From Hondaea fermentalgiana (taxonomy: Eukaryota > Sar > Bigyra > Thraustochytrida > Thraustochytriidae): a DNA stretch of 64,000 nt. Positions 48,219 to 58,383 of this stretch are shown piece after piece. A program made the position numbers and the translations under genes. The DNA lies in contig NPFB01000128.1 of assembly GCA_014084085.1 (NCBI GenBank), positions 38,267 through 102,266 on the forward strand, in the 5' to 3' direction. The notes beneath the pieces are model-generated. The model searched no databases, was not told the origin of the DNA, and saw only the letters and a program-made list of their open reading frames with translations. Every line of letters starts with the position of its first letter. Position 1 is the first letter of the stretch.

Positions 48219-49670
48219 TTACTTTTTCGGCAACGTCATTTGCAAAAGCACTGGACGAACACGCTCTTCAGGACGCAGACCTTGCGTGGCGTCTTGAAGG
48301 CGAAGATTTACAATACTTCCCGGGAGAAAATCAACTTCATCCTCGTCTCCTTCCGGCACAACAATCGATGGGTCAATCGTCGCACGTCCGTGGTCTACCT
48401 GCATGCGACACAAAACTCTTGGCTTTCTTTTCTCGTCGTCATCGTCTTCTGTGGTTTCAAGATCTTCATTGCCTTGCGCTGCATCATCTTCTGGCTTATC
48501 TACAATGAGCTCGAGGACCCTTCCGGACTCTTCGGCAACGAGCGCACGTTCAAGGTTGCGACTCGTCACGGTCTTGGGCTTGGCGGTGACGATACCAATG
48601 CAAAGGAGCTCTGACCACGGCTGCCCTCGTGCTCCTTGCAAAGGAATGGGCATCGAGGTCTGCTCCTCACTTGCCTCCCCCTCGTCGTCATCGTCGTCGT
48701 CGTCTCCGCCCTCACCTCCTTCCTGGTCATCTGCAGCCTCGTGCGCCTCACATTCACCTTGACCATCAGCATCTGCCTCTGGAGCGCATTCTTCAGGTTC
48801 GGGGAGATCGTGGTGAATCCGTGCCGGTACTTTGGCAGGCATGTCGTCGACCCAACTTCCTTCGTATCGTAGCAGGGAAACGCCATCGACAAATGTGCCG
48901 AGCCCTTCACGCTTGCCAAAAGCCCAGCTGCCTACGTAGGTATCCCCATTTGCCCAAGCGGCTTCGCCCTGACCGTGAAAGAGTCCATCTTGAAATTCAC
49001 CGTCATAGGAATCCCCATTGACACACTCAAGAGTGCCCCGGCCATGCTTTCGATTGTGCCGAAAGTCTCCCAAGTAGACATCTCCATTTGGTTTTGTGAG
49101 AGTTCCAGAACCATGGCGCTGATTCGCACGGAAGGCACCTTCGTACTTTGTGCCATCGGCGGAAAGCAAAACGCCTTCGCCGCATCGCTCGCCCCATACC
49201 CATTCGCCATTGTAACTTGAACCATCTGCCCATTGTCGAATTCCACGACCGGTGATTTCGCCGTCAAGAAATTGGCCTTCGTAAAAGTCTGCACCGCTAT
49301 CACCGAAAAATAGTGTACCATGGCCGTTCTTGACGCCATGCGCCCATTCGCCGGTATACCGAAAGAATCGATTGCCGTACACCAGAGTGCCCTTGCCGTG
49401 CCTTACTCCATTTGGTAAGAGCCCGCCTGTATAATATTCTTGTCCGGGTTCGAGAGCACTTTCACCTTGCTCGGCAGGGTCCCCACGTTGGCCATTGTCG
49501 TCGTCGGCATCGAGACCTTCGCTTCCACTCAAAAGCAAGCTCTGATCAATCTCAGCGACGGCATCTGTCTGCTTCTTTCGCTCTTCGTCTTGCGCACGAA
49601 GTCGCTCGACCTCCTGTAAGAGCTCCTGATCCACCTCGTCGAGGACTCGCGTCTCTTCACCCGCGGTCAT
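48219..49670 (-). CDS. MORN-repeat protein
   Basis: 483 residues from the ATG at 49670. A Glu/Gln-rich helical N-terminus (~75 residues) is followed by eight to nine MORN motifs of the form Y-x-G-x-W/F-x-x-G-x-x-x-G-x-G-x-x (for example YTGEWAHGVKNGHGTLFF, YEGQFLDGEITGRGIRQW, YLGDFRHNRKHGRGTLEC, YDGEFQDGLFHGQGEAAW). Next are an acidic Asp/Glu run and a ~120-residue C-terminal part (ELLCIGIVTAKPKTVTSRNLERALVAEESGRVLELIVDK...). MORN arrays bind lipids or act as scaffolds, often at membranes, flagella or the cell cortex. There is no kinase or SET domain attached. The C-terminal part is not recognised. It diverges from glutamine synthetase across 2.66 kb. Confidence 0.88.
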   Translation of the reverse strand: MTAGEETRVLDEVDQELLQEVERLRAQDEERKKQTDAVAEIDQSLLLSGSEGLDADDDNGQRGDPAEQGESALEPGQEYYTGGLLPNGVRHGKGTLVYGNRFFRYTGEWAHGVKNGHGTLFFGDSGADFYEGQFLDGEITGRGIRQWADGSSYNGEWVWGERCGEGVLLSADGTKYEGAFRANQRHGSGTLTKPNGDVYLGDFRHNRKHGRGTLECVNGDSYDGEFQDGLFHGQGEAAWANGDTYVGSWAFGKREGLGTFVDGVSLLRYEGSWVDDMPAKVPARIHHDLPEPEECAPEADADGQGECEAHEAADDQEGGEGGDDDDDDDEGEASEEQTSMPIPLQGARGQPWSELLCIGIVTAKPKTVTSRNLERALVAEESGRVLELIVDKPEDDAAQGNEDLETTEDDDDEKRKPRVLCRMQVDHGRATIDPSIVVPEGDEDEVDFLPGSIVNLRLQDATQGLRPEERVRPVLLQMTLPKK

Positions 49671-50154
49671 GTTCTCTTGCTGCAGGAGCACAATCGGCGG
49701 CAGCTGTAGCAGCAGCGGCGGCAGCACCAGCAGGCAGGGAAAGAAGACGTGTCCTTCTTGGCCGCACGATGTCGTCTGGACTCGCTCGAGTGGCGAACCA
49801 AAGCTTGCCTCTGATGGTTGATGCACAATAAGAACGCTTCAATTTTTCAGAGGAAGCGAGCCGTTACGATTTTAAAGAAAAATGGGTTTCGCAGATTTGC
49901 TCAGCTCCTTGTTGATCATCGTTGTGCCTGATTTGGAATGCCAACTATGAGAGAAGAAGGCTCCAGCATTCGACAGCTGGCTGCTAGGAATGTTTGACGA
50001 TGGTATACTACGCGAAGCAAGTTCAGTCACGAGTTCAAAAAGGCGAGAGCTCGTGCGTGATAAGGCTGTGGTTGACCGACCGACAGCGACCATTTCAATC
50101 ATTTCCTCAACATCTTAACATCAGGGAGGCTCTGGCAAGGCGACTCGGAGATGA

Positions 50155-50206
50155 TTGATGGATGGATGGATAGATGGATGTATGAATGAATGAATGAATG
50201 AATAAA
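50155..50206 (+). repeat. GGAT/TGAA microsatellite
   Basis: Tandem GATG units grading into ATGAATGA units, ending in AAATGG. Confidence 0.9.
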
Positions 50207-51422
50207 TGGTCCAAAGACGGTGGATCCGATACATGCAAAGATTCTTAGAGAGACTGGACGACAAAAATTCCAAGGTTGAATCGATCCGCGCACAAAACAC
50301 ACAGAAGCTGGCTGGAAAAAGGGCGTCTTGACGAACTCGTGCATACATTCCCAAGTCGGAGCAAGCTGGAGCAAGTACGGCCGGGACGAACAAGATCGTT
50401 TCGTGGATCGACTCCGCAAGCTTTCCCTCTTTTCACAGTTCGCCTACATCGGACTGCAGGTAGGCTAGCTAGCGTTTCATTTTCGCAAGCAGCCAGATAG
50501 CCTGCCTGCCAGCCACTAGTCAGTCTGCCATGATTTGCGAGTTCTTATTCCTATTCCAATCAACAAACGAAACCGAAACGCTCCACTACCAGCGTTTATA
50601 GCTGTAGCACATCCATCACCCGCCACAAACAGGATCTTTCGTCGACCGATCAATCGATCAATCGATCCGTAGGGTCGGTTGTCCCCCTCCCTTCCCTCCC
50701 TCTGACGCGCGACCGGCTTGGCATCCTCCCGCCCCCCCCCAATCGCTGTATTCCGGCGCGCGCGTTCGGGACGCAACGCATACGCAATCCTACTCTCTCC
50801 ACACACGGACGTGGACTATCCTATAACTCCGCAGCCGCTGCGTCCGCGTCGCCAGCCAGCTCACGACGCAAGACCAACCAGCATCACCTTCCCTCCCGCC
50901 ACGCGAGCCTCGCTGCAAACGCGCGAGTCTCTGCCGCTGCAAACGAGCTCGAGCTCGAGCTCAGCCTTTTTCCAGCCTGCACCTTGAAAGAAAGACCCGG
51001 CCGCGTCTGTCCCAAGATACGCCCCGAAATCGTCCCAGGCCGCGACTATCTTTTCCTTTCGCGGCCGCCGCCTGAGCGAGCGACGGCGCCTGCGACGCAG
51101 ACGGGCAGCGCGGGCGCGTCGCCGGGCCGGACCGAGCGCGCGCTCGGCTTGGCGCGCCCCGCTCGATAGTCCGCAAGCAAACTTGGTCGCGTACCGTCAA
51201 GGCGCGCGCGGTTATCGATCGATCGTGCGCCAATTCATCGCGCCATCGCTCCCTCCGTCCGAGCGTTTCACGCCTTCCTCTCCGCTCGCGGCCGCGCGCC
51301 CCGCCCCGCTCTCCGCGCTCGGCCCGCGGGCGCTCTGCCCGGCGCGCCTAAGGCTTGCGCCGCCTCTCCCAAGCTGTGTTTTGGGACGCGCGAGTCCCAG
51401 CTCACCTCGCCCGCTCGTCGCC

Positions 51423-51500
51423 ATCTCATCTCATCTCATCTCATCTTATCTTGCTCATCTTGCTCGTCTCATCTTGCTCATCTTGCTCGTCTCGCCCGTC
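51423..51500 (+). repeat. CATCT / CTTGCT pyrimidine-rich repeat
   Basis: Tandem TCATC pentamers, then alternating CTCATCTTG and CTCGTCTCATCTTG units. It is like the pentamer tracts at 2329-2371 and 15436-15461. Confidence 0.85.
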
Positions 51501-52047
51501 TTGCTCGCCGCGGCTCGCTCGACGCAGCCCGCGTGCGGCGGGAAACGCCTGGCTGCGCGGCTAGGCGGGCCGGTCCGCGTCCGTGCGTCCGTCGCCGCGG
51601 TCCGAGGCGGAGGCTGGCCGGGCCGAGGCGAGCTGCACTCGCGATGACGTAGGAATGCTAGCCGTAGGCGGTCCCGGCGAAAGATTCGCAACTCGCGCGA
51701 GGGTCGAGCGGTGGAGCCGGAGACAAACAACGGCAAGTGGCGGGAGGAACTTGGCCGGCGGGGAAAAAATGCTCCTAGCCTGCGGACTGCCAAGACGCCT
51801 TGAGCTTGGAGGATCGATTGTTTGAGGAAGGCGAGCGAGATCCAGGCTGGGCCGGCCAAGGACGAACTCGACGCCGTCCTGGCCTTGTTGCTGTTGCTGC
51901 TGCTGCTGCTGCTGCTGCTCATGGATAATGGATGGTGGATGATGATGGCTTTGAGCGCCCCGTTGAAGAAGGAGAAGGACGACTTCAGGAATGTTGTTCT
52001 TCGAGGTCTTGGCCGCGAGCGTGGCTCAGAGGGTCGGCTCTCTGAGT

Positions 52048-52065
52048 GGGGGGGGGGGGGGGGGG
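52048..52065 (+). repeat. Homopolymeric G run
   Basis: About 18 consecutive G. Its exact length is unreliable in any assembly. It lies 265 bp upstream of the glutamine synthetase ATG. Confidence 0.9.
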
Positions 52066-52328
52066 AGGCACAAGAAACGACTCCTGGCGAGGCCAGATGA
52101 TCTGCTTTGCGTCCAGGCTCACGGGACACGGTGTCGTATCGGATAGTAGACTGGCAGACAGGTCAAGGGAGGGAGGATCACAAAGAAAGATCCGCATGCA
52201 GATCTGGAGAGCAGAACCGCAACGCTAGTAAGCACCGAGAAAGCTGAAAGATCGCGACCCTCATAGACGGACGGAAGCAGGACCAGCACAAAAGGCGAAG
52301 AAGCTTTACCGCAACAGCTCGCGAAAAG

Positions 52329-53375
52329 ATGCCGTACGTTCTTGCCGAGTACGTGTGGATCGACGCAGATGGCGGCCTGCGTTGCAAGACCAAGGTGATG
52401 CCTGGGCGGGAAAAGGTCGAGCTCAAGGATCTTCCCGACTGGAACTTTGACGGATCCTCGACCGGACAGGCCCCAGGAGAGGACAGCGAGGTCATCATCG
52501 TGCCCCGCGCAGTCTTCAGCGACCCCTTTCGCGGCGGAAACCACGTACTCGTCCTCACGGACTGCTACGACCCCAAGGGCAATGCTATCCCCACCAACAC
52601 TCGCGCACCGGCTGTGAAAATCTTCGATCAGGCCCCCGCCGAGGAACCCTGGTTTGGCATCGAGCAAGAGTACACCCTCTTCAAGAACGGCGTGCCTCTC
52701 GGCTGGCCCAACGCCAAGGCGCGCTCCTTTGGCGGCCCCACCGTGCAAATGGGCTTCCCCGGTCCGCAAGGCCCTTACTACTGCTCCGCAGGCGCTGACG
52801 TTGCCTTTGGACGCAATATCGTCGAGGACCACCTCCGCTACTGCCTTGAGGCAGGCATCAACGTCTCCGGCATCAACGCCGAGGTCATGCCCGGTCAGTG
52901 GGAGTATCAAGTCGGACCCTGCACCGGCATCGAGTCTGGCGATCACATGTGGATGTCGCGCTACATTCTCAACCGTGTCTGCGAAATGCACGATGTCACG
53001 GTGTCCCTCGAGCCCAAGCCAATCCCAGGTGACTGGAACGGCGCCGGCTGCCACACCAACTATTCCACCAAGGCCATGCGCGAGCAAGAAGGCTCGCTCG
53101 ATTCGGTCATCATCCCGGCCATCGAGAAACTTGGCAAGAAACACGCCGAGCACATTGCTGCTTACGGAGAGGGCAACGAGGCTCGTCTCACGGGCAAGCA
53201 TGAGACGGCCTCCTTTGAGAAGTTCTCCTACGGTGTAGCCAACCGCGGGGCTTCAATTCGCATCCCGAACGCTACAAAGGAGGCCGGCAAGGGTTACTTT
53301 GAGGATCGTAGGCCCGCATCCAATATGGATCCCTACATTGTCACTTCCAAGATCTTCGATACCACGGTCCTCTAA
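52329..53375 (+). CDS. GLUL: Glutamine synthetase, type II (eukaryotic GSII)
   Basis: 348 residues, typical of cytosolic GSII. It catalyses ATP-dependent condensation of glutamate and ammonium. The beta-grasp N-terminal domain contains [18 protein letters not shown]. The catalytic domain shows [13 protein letters not shown] (metal-binding Glu residues), [41 protein letters not shown] (substrate/ATP site), [15 protein letters not shown] [11 protein letters not shown] and [14 protein letters not shown]. The ATG at 52329 gives [12 protein letters not shown] without a transit peptide, so the enzyme is probably cytosolic. It is uninterrupted by introns. Its unusually long upstream region, 2.66 kb, could allow complex nitrogen control, which is speculation. 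Confidence 0.97.
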   Translation: MPYVLAEYVWIDADGGLRCKTKVMPGREKVELKDLPDWNFDGSSTGQAPGEDSEVIIVPRAVFSDPFRGGNHVLVLTDCYDPKGNAIPTNTRAPAVKIFDQAPAEEPWFGIEQEYTLFKNGVPLGWPNAKARSFGGPTVQMGFPGPQGPYYCSAGADVAFGRNIVEDHLRYCLEAGINVSGINAEVMPGQWEYQVGPCTGIESGDHMWMSRYILNRVCEMHDVTVSLEPKPIPGDWNGAGCHTNYSTKAMREQEGSLDSVIIPAIEKLGKKHAEHIAAYGEGNEARLTGKHETASFEKFSYGVANRGASIRIPNATKEAGKGYFEDRRPASNMDPYIVTSKIFDTTVL

Positions 53376-53650
53376 TGAATCGATCGGTCCATTCTTGCGT
53401 TCGCTACAAGCGTCGCCACCTGGTTCAATGCTATGTATCGCCTGACAAGCACTGCACACCTTGTAACGTTGCGTCGCAAATTTCTTTTGCGAGGGGATAA
53501 CGCTTCATCTCATATTCTATTCTACAATAATGGGTTGCTTGTCCTGAGATGAAAAGAAATTAAACACCAAAAATTAGATTAGAAATCTCGCTACACTCAT
53601 CTGATTGATTACAAAACACACATCTTGGCAGATATACGCAAATGCTTCAC
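53376..53650. other. Convergent 3' intergenic spacer
   Basis: This 275 bp lies between the glutamine synthetase and membrane protein stops. It is AT-richer (AAATTAAACACCAAAAATTAG near 53558). No gene is seen. Confidence 0.6.
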
Positions 53651-55612
53651 TCAGGATGCATCTTGATTCAATGTCTTGGCAGACTTCTCAAGCTTTTTAA
53701 TCGTGTCAGCCACATGTTGCAGCGCATTACTCAGGTTCGATTCCTCAGAAGCCGCTTCTGCGTCGGCAACAAGATCTTGCAGCGGCGTCACGTCTTCAAC
53801 CTTTGCTTTTGACTTGACCGCGTTGGCGATGTGCATTACTGCAGCCGCAAACGGAATCACTGCGCCTGTGAAAAAGGAAAGCACAGAGCCACCAGGTGTC
53901 CCAGGACGGTTTGCATAAAATATGACGCCGCAGAGCACACACCACACGAAAGCAAGAAGCAGCGCCGAAGTGCTGATCCACAGCAGCGAAACGAGCTGTC
54001 GCTTGCTAAATCCGCGCTTTTCTAGTTCGGACTCAAGCTCTGCGCCTGTGTGACCCGCCTTGATGAGCCGCGCTACCATTTGCGCATACGTGCTTCGCGC
54101 CTTGCTCAGAGTTTGTTGCGCATAGATGAAGATGGACAGCAAGCCGATGATGCGGCTTCCCGCGGTGAGCGGGTCCACGGTCAGAGCCACGGCCAGCCAT
54201 AACAAGTGAGTACAAAGCATTAGCACCGAGACACTGGACAAAAGGATTGTAAGCGCACGCAAGAATAAGCGCAACGCGTTTCCAGGATAAATCTTCCACA
54301 CGCTACCAATGAGAAAGACTGCCACAACCCCACTGTAGGCGGCCACGACGTAAAAAATGGGCAACTGAATCATGACTCTGCGTGTGCAATCAACCTCGTT
54401 CATGTCGCAGGCAAGCTCAATGCTCCACAGCATTGGCAAAAGTGCAGGGAGCAAGAGTACGCAATACTGCTTCGCAGCAAGCTTGGGGCCCACGGAAGCA
54501 TCCGTGAGGTCAACATCAATAACAAGCATCGTTCGCAGCACGCCAATTGCAAAGTCAGTTTCGACCTCCATCTGAGCTATTCGGTCCTCATCTTCATTTG
54601 AGACTGCAGCTGTTTCTGCTGTGGCGGACGGCTGCTCACCAGCACCTGGTGCTCTGACGGTTGACTCGTCGCCAGGCGCACTCGAAGCACCCTTGGCGGC
54701 TTGCTCCTTTGTTGCCTCCGTGGGCTTGGACGATGCTGCTGACGAGACCCTGTCCCGTAAGAAAGCGCGTACAAACACCACAAACCAGATGAAGCAGACA
54801 ATCGCAAATGCGGCCCAGATGGCTACAAAGACGTAATAAGAAGGCCTGAAAAAGGCCTGATCGGAGGCCATCTGGCAGACCTGATCCGGAGGGATCATGT
54901 CTGAACTGGGCGCGGTGCAGGTCCAAGCCTCCTTGGCCAGCCATCGTTGTCCCGAGAGACTTGCCTCTTCAGCTTGCGCTGCTTCCGCCGAAAAGAGCAT
55001 CGTTTCCACTTGTCCGGCTGTTTGCAGCAAATAGTGCGTAAGCGCTGCATTCATGGGCGCGCTCGATTCGTTCCATGCGTACGGGCACGCTTCGGATGCC
55101 AGCACCGGGTTTCCAATGTGAACAGAAACGCGTGACTCGGTCCGCGCTACAACATTAAGAGATACTGTGCGCACGAAAAAGTTCGGCAACCAGTGCACAA
55201 GACCGACCTGCACGGCCAAGAAACTCTGCGTCGTGTTGTCGTCCGTGAGAAAATGAAAGGCTTTTTCCATCAATGAGTTATCAAATGCCAAGTTTCCTTC
55301 CCAGTCATCCGACGCGCCGCCGCGAACTTGAACTGAAGCAATGGTTTGTGCAAAGTAGCTACCTAAAGGCTCGCAAGCGGCTGCGTCCTGAAAATTGACC
55401 ATTAGCGACGTGTACGCATTCGATGTGCTGTCCACGTTCCACTCGACGAAGCATATCATCAGGATGTGAAACGCGTTTTGCACGACGATCAGCAGCAGAA
55501 CCACGAGCGAGATTTCCGTCGCCCTTTTATTCCTTTTTCGCACCTTGCCGCGAGGCGACATCTCTGCCGCTTCACGCACTAGGCGATCAGGGTGAACCTG
55601 CATAGCAACCAT
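53651..55612 (-). CDS. Polytopic membrane protein of unknown function
   Basis: 653 residues from the ATG at 55612 (MVAMQVHPDR). A basic N-terminus precedes helix 1 (ISLVVLLLIVVQNAFHILMICFV). A ~220-residue extracytoplasmic domain with Cys and sequons (NDNTT, NES) follows, then helix 2 (YYVFVAIWAAFAIVCFIWFVVFV). A ~95-residue Glu/Ala/Ser-rich cytoplasmic loop comes next. Five to six further helices follow (LLLPALLPMLWSIEL, LPIFYVVAAYSGVVAVFLIG, LTILLSSVSVLMLCTHLLWLAVAL, GLLSIFIYAQQTL, LLWISTSALLLAFVWCVL, VLSFFTGAVIPFAAAVMHIA), and a coiled-coil C-terminus. I recognise no transporter or receptor signature. The large loop between helices 1 and 2 makes it sensor-like, but this is only shape. Confidence 0.75.
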   Translation of the reverse strand: MVAMQVHPDRLVREAAEMSPRGKVRKRNKRATEISLVVLLLIVVQNAFHILMICFVEWNVDSTSNAYTSLMVNFQDAAACEPLGSYFAQTIASVQVRGGASDDWEGNLAFDNSLMEKAFHFLTDDNTTQSFLAVQVGLVHWLPNFFVRTVSLNVVARTESRVSVHIGNPVLASEACPYAWNESSAPMNAALTHYLLQTAGQVETMLFSAEAAQAEEASLSGQRWLAKEAWTCTAPSSDMIPPDQVCQMASDQAFFRPSYYVFVAIWAAFAIVCFIWFVVFVRAFLRDRVSSAASSKPTEATKEQAAKGASSAPGDESTVRAPGAGEQPSATAETAAVSNEDEDRIAQMEVETDFAIGVLRTMLVIDVDLTDASVGPKLAAKQYCVLLLPALLPMLWSIELACDMNEVDCTRRVMIQLPIFYVVAAYSGVVAVFLIGSVWKIYPGNALRLFLRALTILLSSVSVLMLCTHLLWLAVALTVDPLTAGSRIIGLLSIFIYAQQTLSKARSTYAQMVARLIKAGHTGAELESELEKRGFSKRQLVSLLWISTSALLLAFVWCVLCGVIFYANRPGTPGGSVLSFFTGAVIPFAAAVMHIANAVKSKAKVEDVTPLQDLVADAEAASEESNLSNALQHVADTIKKLEKSAKTLNQDAS

Positions 55613-56078
55613 CTTCCTCGTTACCCGCCAGAATCGCTCGCTCGCAGACACGGACGAGCGTGCACGTTTCCGGTATGATGATGCCGCGATGCGAGTCCAC
55701 CTTTCTTTTCAAAGGGTGCTGTAGCTGGGGGGGGAGGGAAGAAAGGGTGGGGAGTGGGGCTTGGCGCGTCGATGAGGCCAGCGTTTCATACCTTCGGCAG
55801 GCTCAGCTTCGCGCCTCTCGAAAGATTAAGATGTAATAAAGAAATACAAAACTTCCAGTGGTGCGGGGAACTCTCGAGTCGCCGCGCAGCTGTATAAGTA
55901 AGTCAAACTTGAAAGAAAACTTCGAAGTCTGCAGCGATCCGTTAGACCGCTTATCTCGCAATATAGACCACTTTTGAAGAATATCGATCACATTGTAGCC
56001 GTCGCGTGGACTGGGACACCCCTCCCATCTTCTGCTTCATGTCTTCCTGCTGTTATTGCAGGATTCTCTTGCAATAAG
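55613..56078. other. Intergenic region between two leftward genes
   Basis: This 466 bp holds the promoter of the polytopic membrane gene and the 3' end of the secreted-protein gene. A strong G-rich tract lies at 55727-55759. No gene is seen. Confidence 0.55.
55727..55759 (+). promoter_or_regulatory. G-rich tract with G-quadruplex potential
   Basis: Runs of eight, three, three, four and four G separated by loops of one to six bases. It lies about 115 bp upstream of the polytopic membrane gene ATG, with the G-rich strand being the template strand of that gene. Confidence 0.5.
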
Positions 56079-57857
56079 TCAGCGGTCGTCGTCAACTTGC
56101 GCTTCATTTCCCTCTACGTTTCTCCCGTGTTGTTCGTTGTCGTCGACGTCATCATTGGAGAGCATATCGTAGATGAAATCACCAGCCTGAGCGCCAAGAT
56201 CCTTGAGCATGGCCTGAAGATCCTCAAGCGAAAGCTCGATCTGACCATAGCCTTCTCTTTGCTGCTCAAAGACGGGAATGTCCCCGTCAAGTGTGAGACT
56301 GAACTTTTGGCCCTTTCCAGCCCTTGAAGAGGCCGCTTGCGCACGTGCATTTTCATGAAGCGTGCGCCAGTCTTTTACACAATAGTCCCAGGACGCACTC
56401 TCAGGCGCCGACTCGCACGAGTCTGGTTCGATGGCGCAAAAATCACGCGAACGCGCTGCACCAGGGTTGCCGCACGCAGCATAGCGCACAACTTCTCTCA
56501 CTGTTTGGCCGTCTGGACGTTTGTACACGGCTTCCCACGTGGACTTGCACTTGCATCCTGCCTCTGTAAGCCGTACATCCAGAGCGCTCTCACCATTCTT
56601 GCCCTTGCTGAGGGAGGAACCTGGGGTTTTGGCGGTGAATCGAAAGGTGCCCTCTAGACCGCGGCCAGGAAGGCGCCACTCCAAGGCTTCCTTGGCGTGC
56701 GACAGCGTCAGCTCTACTTCTGTCGGCAGTCCACCGCATACGTACTGGCCCTTCCACGTTTGCCCCGCAAAGATATCGTCCCAGGAACCTAAATCGCCAG
56801 AGTCGTTGCCTGACTGTACACGAGCGAATGCCTGCAGTTTGGAACAAGAGGGTAATGGGATCCTGTCCACATCGACGAGCACGGCCTCGAGCGTATAGAT
56901 TGCCGCGTCCTCCAATGTGTCAGCTTGGCTTGGCGAGCGTCTGATGGAACCCTCTAATCCAATCATAACCCAGTCTGCCCCGGGGCGAAGGATCCATTGA
57001 TCAGGTTCTGCAGAAATAAAGACCGTCTCGCGCTTCGGGTCAGCTTGTGCTGCCCCACCTCGGGGCGAGAGAGATCCTTTCGACCCAACTTTTGCCTGGC
57101 TAGCAGTTTTTGCATTCGCAGTATTCGCAGTATTCACAGTATTCGAAGTCGCAGTTGTAGAAGTTGCAGTATTTCCAGCATCACCAGCAGCAGGCATCTT
57201 TTCGTTCCAAAGGAAATAGGTTGCTCGCATGGTAAAGTGGCCCTCTGCGTAAACCTTTCCGGGCCCCTCAGCGGCAGGATGTACCCGCTTAAAGTTGTCC
57301 ACGTACGACTTTGCATTTCCGCCATTCTCTGCAAGCGTGCTGAAAACAGAGGCGAGGAGCTCATTGAGTGTCATAGAGTTTGTGTTTGAGCCATCGAGCC
57401 CCAAGCGCTCATGGTCGCCACTGTTCTGGTCGCTGTTCGTCATGGAGAAGGTTCTTTCCCACTTGACGAACGAGCTATCTCCAGAGGAAGCTGCAGAAGA
57501 CCCGCCGGGTCGTTCCGGCGCCAGAGAAGACGTCGAGAGCCCGTGCGAGTGCGGCGGAGCTCTTTTTTCATTCAACATCATGCAGTACGGGCCATCAAGG
57601 CTCGAGCACACGGGCCTTGCGCCTTCCCTCTCAAAATCCGACGAGGGCATCGGTTTCGCGCCCTTTACGACCATCTTGCGCGTGGTTTTCATCGCCGTCT
57701 TGGCCGTGTTCGCTTTCGCCTCGCGGCCGCCGGCGGCCCCGGGCCTCTCGGAGTTCGCCATGGCCATCACCAGCGCCAGGACCAGCGCCACGAGCGCCAG
57801 CTTCACCGCCATGCGGGTCGCGGCGTGGCCGCGCCGCGGCCCCTGCGCCGGCCTCAT
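56079..57857 (-). CDS. Secreted or ER-lumenal acidic protein, unknown function
   Basis: 592 residues from the ATG at 57857; the ATG at 57812 begins exactly at the hydrophobic signal (MAVKLALVALVLALVMAMANS). A ~110-residue Lys/Ala/Ser region follows. Then a domain has ...VHPAAEGPGKVYAEGHFTMRATYFLW and WILRPGADWVMIGLEGSIRR, and a low-complexity Thr/Asn/Ala insert lies between them. A beta-rich segment is next (VCGGLPTEVELTLSHAKEALEWRLPG...FRFTA). A Cys-rich module with CKC-x3-W, YAACGNP, FCAIEPDSC and WDYC spacing follows. The tail is acidic. The Cys/Trp pattern resembles small extracellular binding modules, but I cannot name the family. It diverges from the CHD gene. Confidence 0.72.
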   Translation of the reverse strand: MRPAQGPRRGHAATRMAVKLALVALVLALVMAMANSERPGAAGGREAKANTAKTAMKTTRKMVVKGAKPMPSSDFEREGARPVCSSLDGPYCMMLNEKRAPPHSHGLSTSSLAPERPGGSSAASSGDSSFVKWERTFSMTNSDQNSGDHERLGLDGSNTNSMTLNELLASVFSTLAENGGNAKSYVDNFKRVHPAAEGPGKVYAEGHFTMRATYFLWNEKMPAAGDAGNTATSTTATSNTVNTANTANAKTASQAKVGSKGSLSPRGGAAQADPKRETVFISAEPDQWILRPGADWVMIGLEGSIRRSPSQADTLEDAAIYTLEAVLVDVDRIPLPSCSKLQAFARVQSGNDSGDLGSWDDIFAGQTWKGQYVCGGLPTEVELTLSHAKEALEWRLPGRGLEGTFRFTAKTPGSSLSKGKNGESALDVRLTEAGCKCKSTWEAVYKRPDGQTVREVVRYAACGNPGAARSRDFCAIEPDSCESAPESASWDYCVKDWRTLHENARAQAASSRAGKGQKFSLTLDGDIPVFEQQREGYGQIELSLEDLQAMLKDLGAQAGDFIYDMLSNDDVDDNEQHGRNVEGNEAQVDDDR

Positions 57858-58383
57858 CGTCGCCGCCCTCCCGCGCGCTCTCGAGCACGGCGAGCGAGTG
57901 AAGGTTTGGTGCCTTGGCTTGGCTTGGCGGGCTCTGCTCTGCTCGACGCCCCGCGGATCCGGCACGGAACGGCCGCGGAACCGCGCAAACGATGCATCAG
58001 CAAATCCGAATCCAACGAACCGAACGGGAGCGAGGCGAGCGCTGCGCGGCGCTGGGCACGGCGCGCACGCGCAGGCGGCTCGCGCGCAGGCCGGGCGCGA
58101 GGCGCGGCGGGTCGCAGCTCTCATCCCCGCCCGCCCTCGCGAGCGGAGGCGCGCTGGAAAGGCGAGTCGCAAGGCGCGGCGAGGCGAGCCCAGACTGACC
58201 GCGTGACAAACCACCGCCAGAGCGACGAGGAAAAGGACAAGCGACGGGGACGCGGGGAAAGGCGAGGAGAGAGTCGGTGGCGCACAGGGGCGACGCCGAC
58301 GCGAAGGGAAAGAAGAAGAGCCGTGAGTTCGATTGGGGCGCAGGTGGTTGGAAGACAGCGCTGAAGGCACCGTCGAAGAAAAG
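57858..58383. other. Divergent promoter region, secreted protein / CHD remodeller
   Basis: This 526 bp is GC-rich. It carries GGCTTGG repeats near 57908-57930 and purine-rich AGGAAAAGG/AAGAAGAAG runs close to the CHD start. I see no copy of the recurrent promoter element and no gene. Confidence 0.55.

Larger units (their letters stand above)
49671..52328. other. Long divergent intergenic region, MORN / glutamine synthetase
   Basis: At 2.66 kb this is the longest interior stretch without a supported gene. It contains a GGAT/TGAA microsatellite (50155-50206), a CATCT/CTTGCT pyrimidine repeat (51423-51500), GCTGCTGCTG-type runs near 51890-51920 and an uninterrupted G run at 52048-52065. A 76-codon ATG frame on the - strand (49872-50102) lies in a less GC-rich island and might be a remnant or exon, but nothing identifies it. 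Other open frames are Arg/Ser-rich shadows. Confidence 0.5.

Noticed and set aside
49872..50102. 76-residue ATG-initiated frame in a less GC-rich island
   Set aside because: Possible small gene, exon or remnant, with a FFSHSW stretch, but too short and without a recognisable domain or splice partner.
53725..53745. GGTTCGATTCC resembling a tRNA T-loop
   Set aside because: It lies inside the coding frame of the polytopic membrane protein and has no matching acceptor, D or anticodon arms.
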